Source of the DNA: Rhizobium sp. Q54
GTDB taxonomy: Bacteria > Pseudomonadota > Alphaproteobacteria > Rhizobiales > Beijerinckiaceae
DNA length: 7,118 nucleotides
Direction of reading: 5' to 3'
Assembly (NCBI GenBank): GCA_945901195.1
Contig: CAMDKB010000244.1
Coordinates: 1-7,118, forward strand
Shown here: piece after piece, positions 6,114-7,118 of the stretch
Layout: every line of letters starts with the position of its first letter
Position numbering within the stretch: the first letter of the stretch is position 1
Position numbers and translations under genes: made by a program
The notes under the pieces: generated by a model
What the model was told of the DNA's origin: nothing
Databases searched by the model: none
Seen by the model: the letters and a program-made list of their open reading frames with translations, nothing else

Positions 6114-7097
6114 TTAATGCACCCAGAAACGGTGCGGCGCGTTACCTGCAATCTTTTCGATTTCCGCGAGATCTTCCGCACTCAATGCGCCTGCGACAGC
6201 CTTAGCATTTTGCTTGACCTGTTCAGGCGTGCTGGCGCCTGCGATTACGCTGGGAATGACATCGTGCGCAAGCAACCACCGGAAGGCGAGCTGCAGCATG
6301 CTCATCCCGCGCGCTTCACAGAATGCGTCCAGTTTTTCGACGATCTCGTAATTCTGGTCCGTGAGGAACATGTCGGCGAGATTTTGCGATTTTGTCAGGC
6401 GCGATCCCTGCGGCATGGCCATGTTGCGGCGGTATTTGCCGGAGAGAAAGCCGCCCGCCAGCGGGAAGAATGGCAATAATCCCAAACCGTGATGGGATAG
6501 CGCAGGCATGAGTTCGGCTTCAACATCACGCGCCAGCAGGCTGTACTGGTTCTGGCTTGAAATAAAGCGTTCGACATTCATGCGATCCGACGCACGGATG
6601 GAATCCACCACCTGCCATGTGGGCATGTTGGAAATGCCGATGTAGCGCACTTTTCCCGCGCGTACGGCATCGTCAAGCGCACGCAATGTCTCCTCGACAG
6701 GTGTGACTGGATTGGGGAAATGCAGCTGGTAGAGATCGATGTAGTCGGTATTGAGCCGCTTGAGGCTATCTTCAATCGCGCTGATGATATAACTGCGCGA
6801 AGCGTTACCACCGCCGAAATTGCCGGATGTGAGACGACCCATGGGCAAGCCAAATTTCGTTGCGAGAATGATGTCCTTGCGATGGCTTGTCAGCGCCCGG
6901 CCCATGATCGCTTCGGATTCACCGGATTTGCCGACCGGATAGACATCTGCCGTATCGAAAAAATTGACGCCGATATCGAGCGCCGCATGCAGCACCTTGC
7001 GGGAAGATTCTTCATCGTTACGACCACCGAAATTATTGCAGCCAATGCCGAGCGTTGAAACACGCAGGCCCGATTTGCCGATATGCCTGAAGTCCAT
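6114..7097 (-). CDS. Aldo/keto reductase
   Basis: The 327-residue product is a complete member of the aldo/keto reductase superfamily, (beta/alpha)8-barrel enzymes that reduce aldehydes and ketones with NADPH in the cytosol. The catalytic tetrad is visible: Asp48 and Tyr53 in 'FFDTADVY', Lys81 in 'ATKFG' and His126 in 'LYQLH'. Further family blocks are 'RYIGISN' (151-157), 'SQNQYSLL' (181-188) and the C-terminal cofactor segment 'PSVIAGASTPEQVKQN', which binds the adenosine phosphate. The segment 'SGNFGGGNASRSYI' resembles the loop before the helix in the YajO/Tas-like group of bacterial AKRs. The start at 7097 has a good Shine-Dalgarno. It is transcribed convergently to the MFS gene and has no seen link to the selenium operon. 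The substrate is unknown. Confidence 0.96.
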   Translation of the reverse strand: MDFRHIGKSGLRVSTLGIGCNNFGGRNDEESSRKVLHAALDIGVNFFDTADVYPVGKSGESEAIMGRALTSHRKDIILATKFGLPMGRLTSGNFGGGNASRSYIISAIEDSLKRLNTDYIDLYQLHFPNPVTPVEETLRALDDAVRAGKVRYIGISNMPTWQVVDSIRASDRMNVERFISSQNQYSLLARDVEAELMPALSHHGLGLLPFFPLAGGFLSGKYRRNMAMPQGSRLTKSQNLADMFLTDQNYEIVEKLDAFCEARGMSMLQLAFRWLLAHDVIPSVIAGASTPEQVKQNAKAVAGALSAEDLAEIEKIAGNAPHRFWVH

Positions 7098-7103
7098 TTT
7101 GTG

Positions 7104-7110
7104 TCTCCCT
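7104..7110 (-). promoter_or_regulatory. Ribosome binding site of the aldo/keto reductase gene
   Basis: On the minus strand AGGGAGA lies 6 bases before the ATG at 7097, which supports that start. The promoter must be at or beyond the right window edge. Confidence 0.8.
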
Positions 7111-7118
7111 TTAGCCCT

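Overview
The window looks like a moderately GC-rich proteobacterial chromosome segment. It is most likely alphaproteobacterial, judging from codon use, the 'VPALAQ'-type signal peptide and the style of the proteins. No ribosomal marker is present, so this placement is inference.

Left part (1-3394): a compact selenium locus. selA, for selenocysteine synthase, runs leftward off the window edge from 720. It is divergent, across an 89-bp gap, from a two-gene rightward operon. The first operon gene (810-1736) is a thioredoxin-reductase-like flavoprotein with a CASC redox pair. The second (1760-3394) reads as two ORFs only if an internal TGA at 2048-2050 is taken as stop. It is best read as one 544-residue selenoprotein with a U-S-T-C motif at residues 97-100. 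Directly after the TGA lies a perfect 8-bp hairpin with a GGUC apical loop, which has the form of a bacterial SECIS element. The protein resembles the 'UGSC' (seleno)protein group fused to a C-terminal domain of uncharacterised function. A strong hairpin plus T4 lies 30 bp past its stop codon and may end the operon.

Middle part (3391-4647): an exported protein of unknown function starts in an ATGA overlap with the selenoprotein stop. The terminator-like hairpin therefore lies inside its signal-peptide coding region, which is a conflict worth resolving.

Right part (4648-7118): an MFS exporter-type transporter with a plausible promoter of its own (4772-6028), and a convergent aldo/keto reductase (7097-6114). 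Neither has an evident link to selenium.

How the parts may work together (inference): SelA makes Sec-tRNA, and the SECIS recruits SelB (not in the window) to recode the UGA. The resulting U-x-x-C protein may be recycled by, or exchange electrons with, the adjacent atypical flavoprotein reductase. That flavoprotein lacks the usual NADPH-phosphate-binding motif and the usual FAD-contacting Asp of thioredoxin reductase. The substrate of the selenoprotein is unknown, and this pair is the most interesting part of the window.
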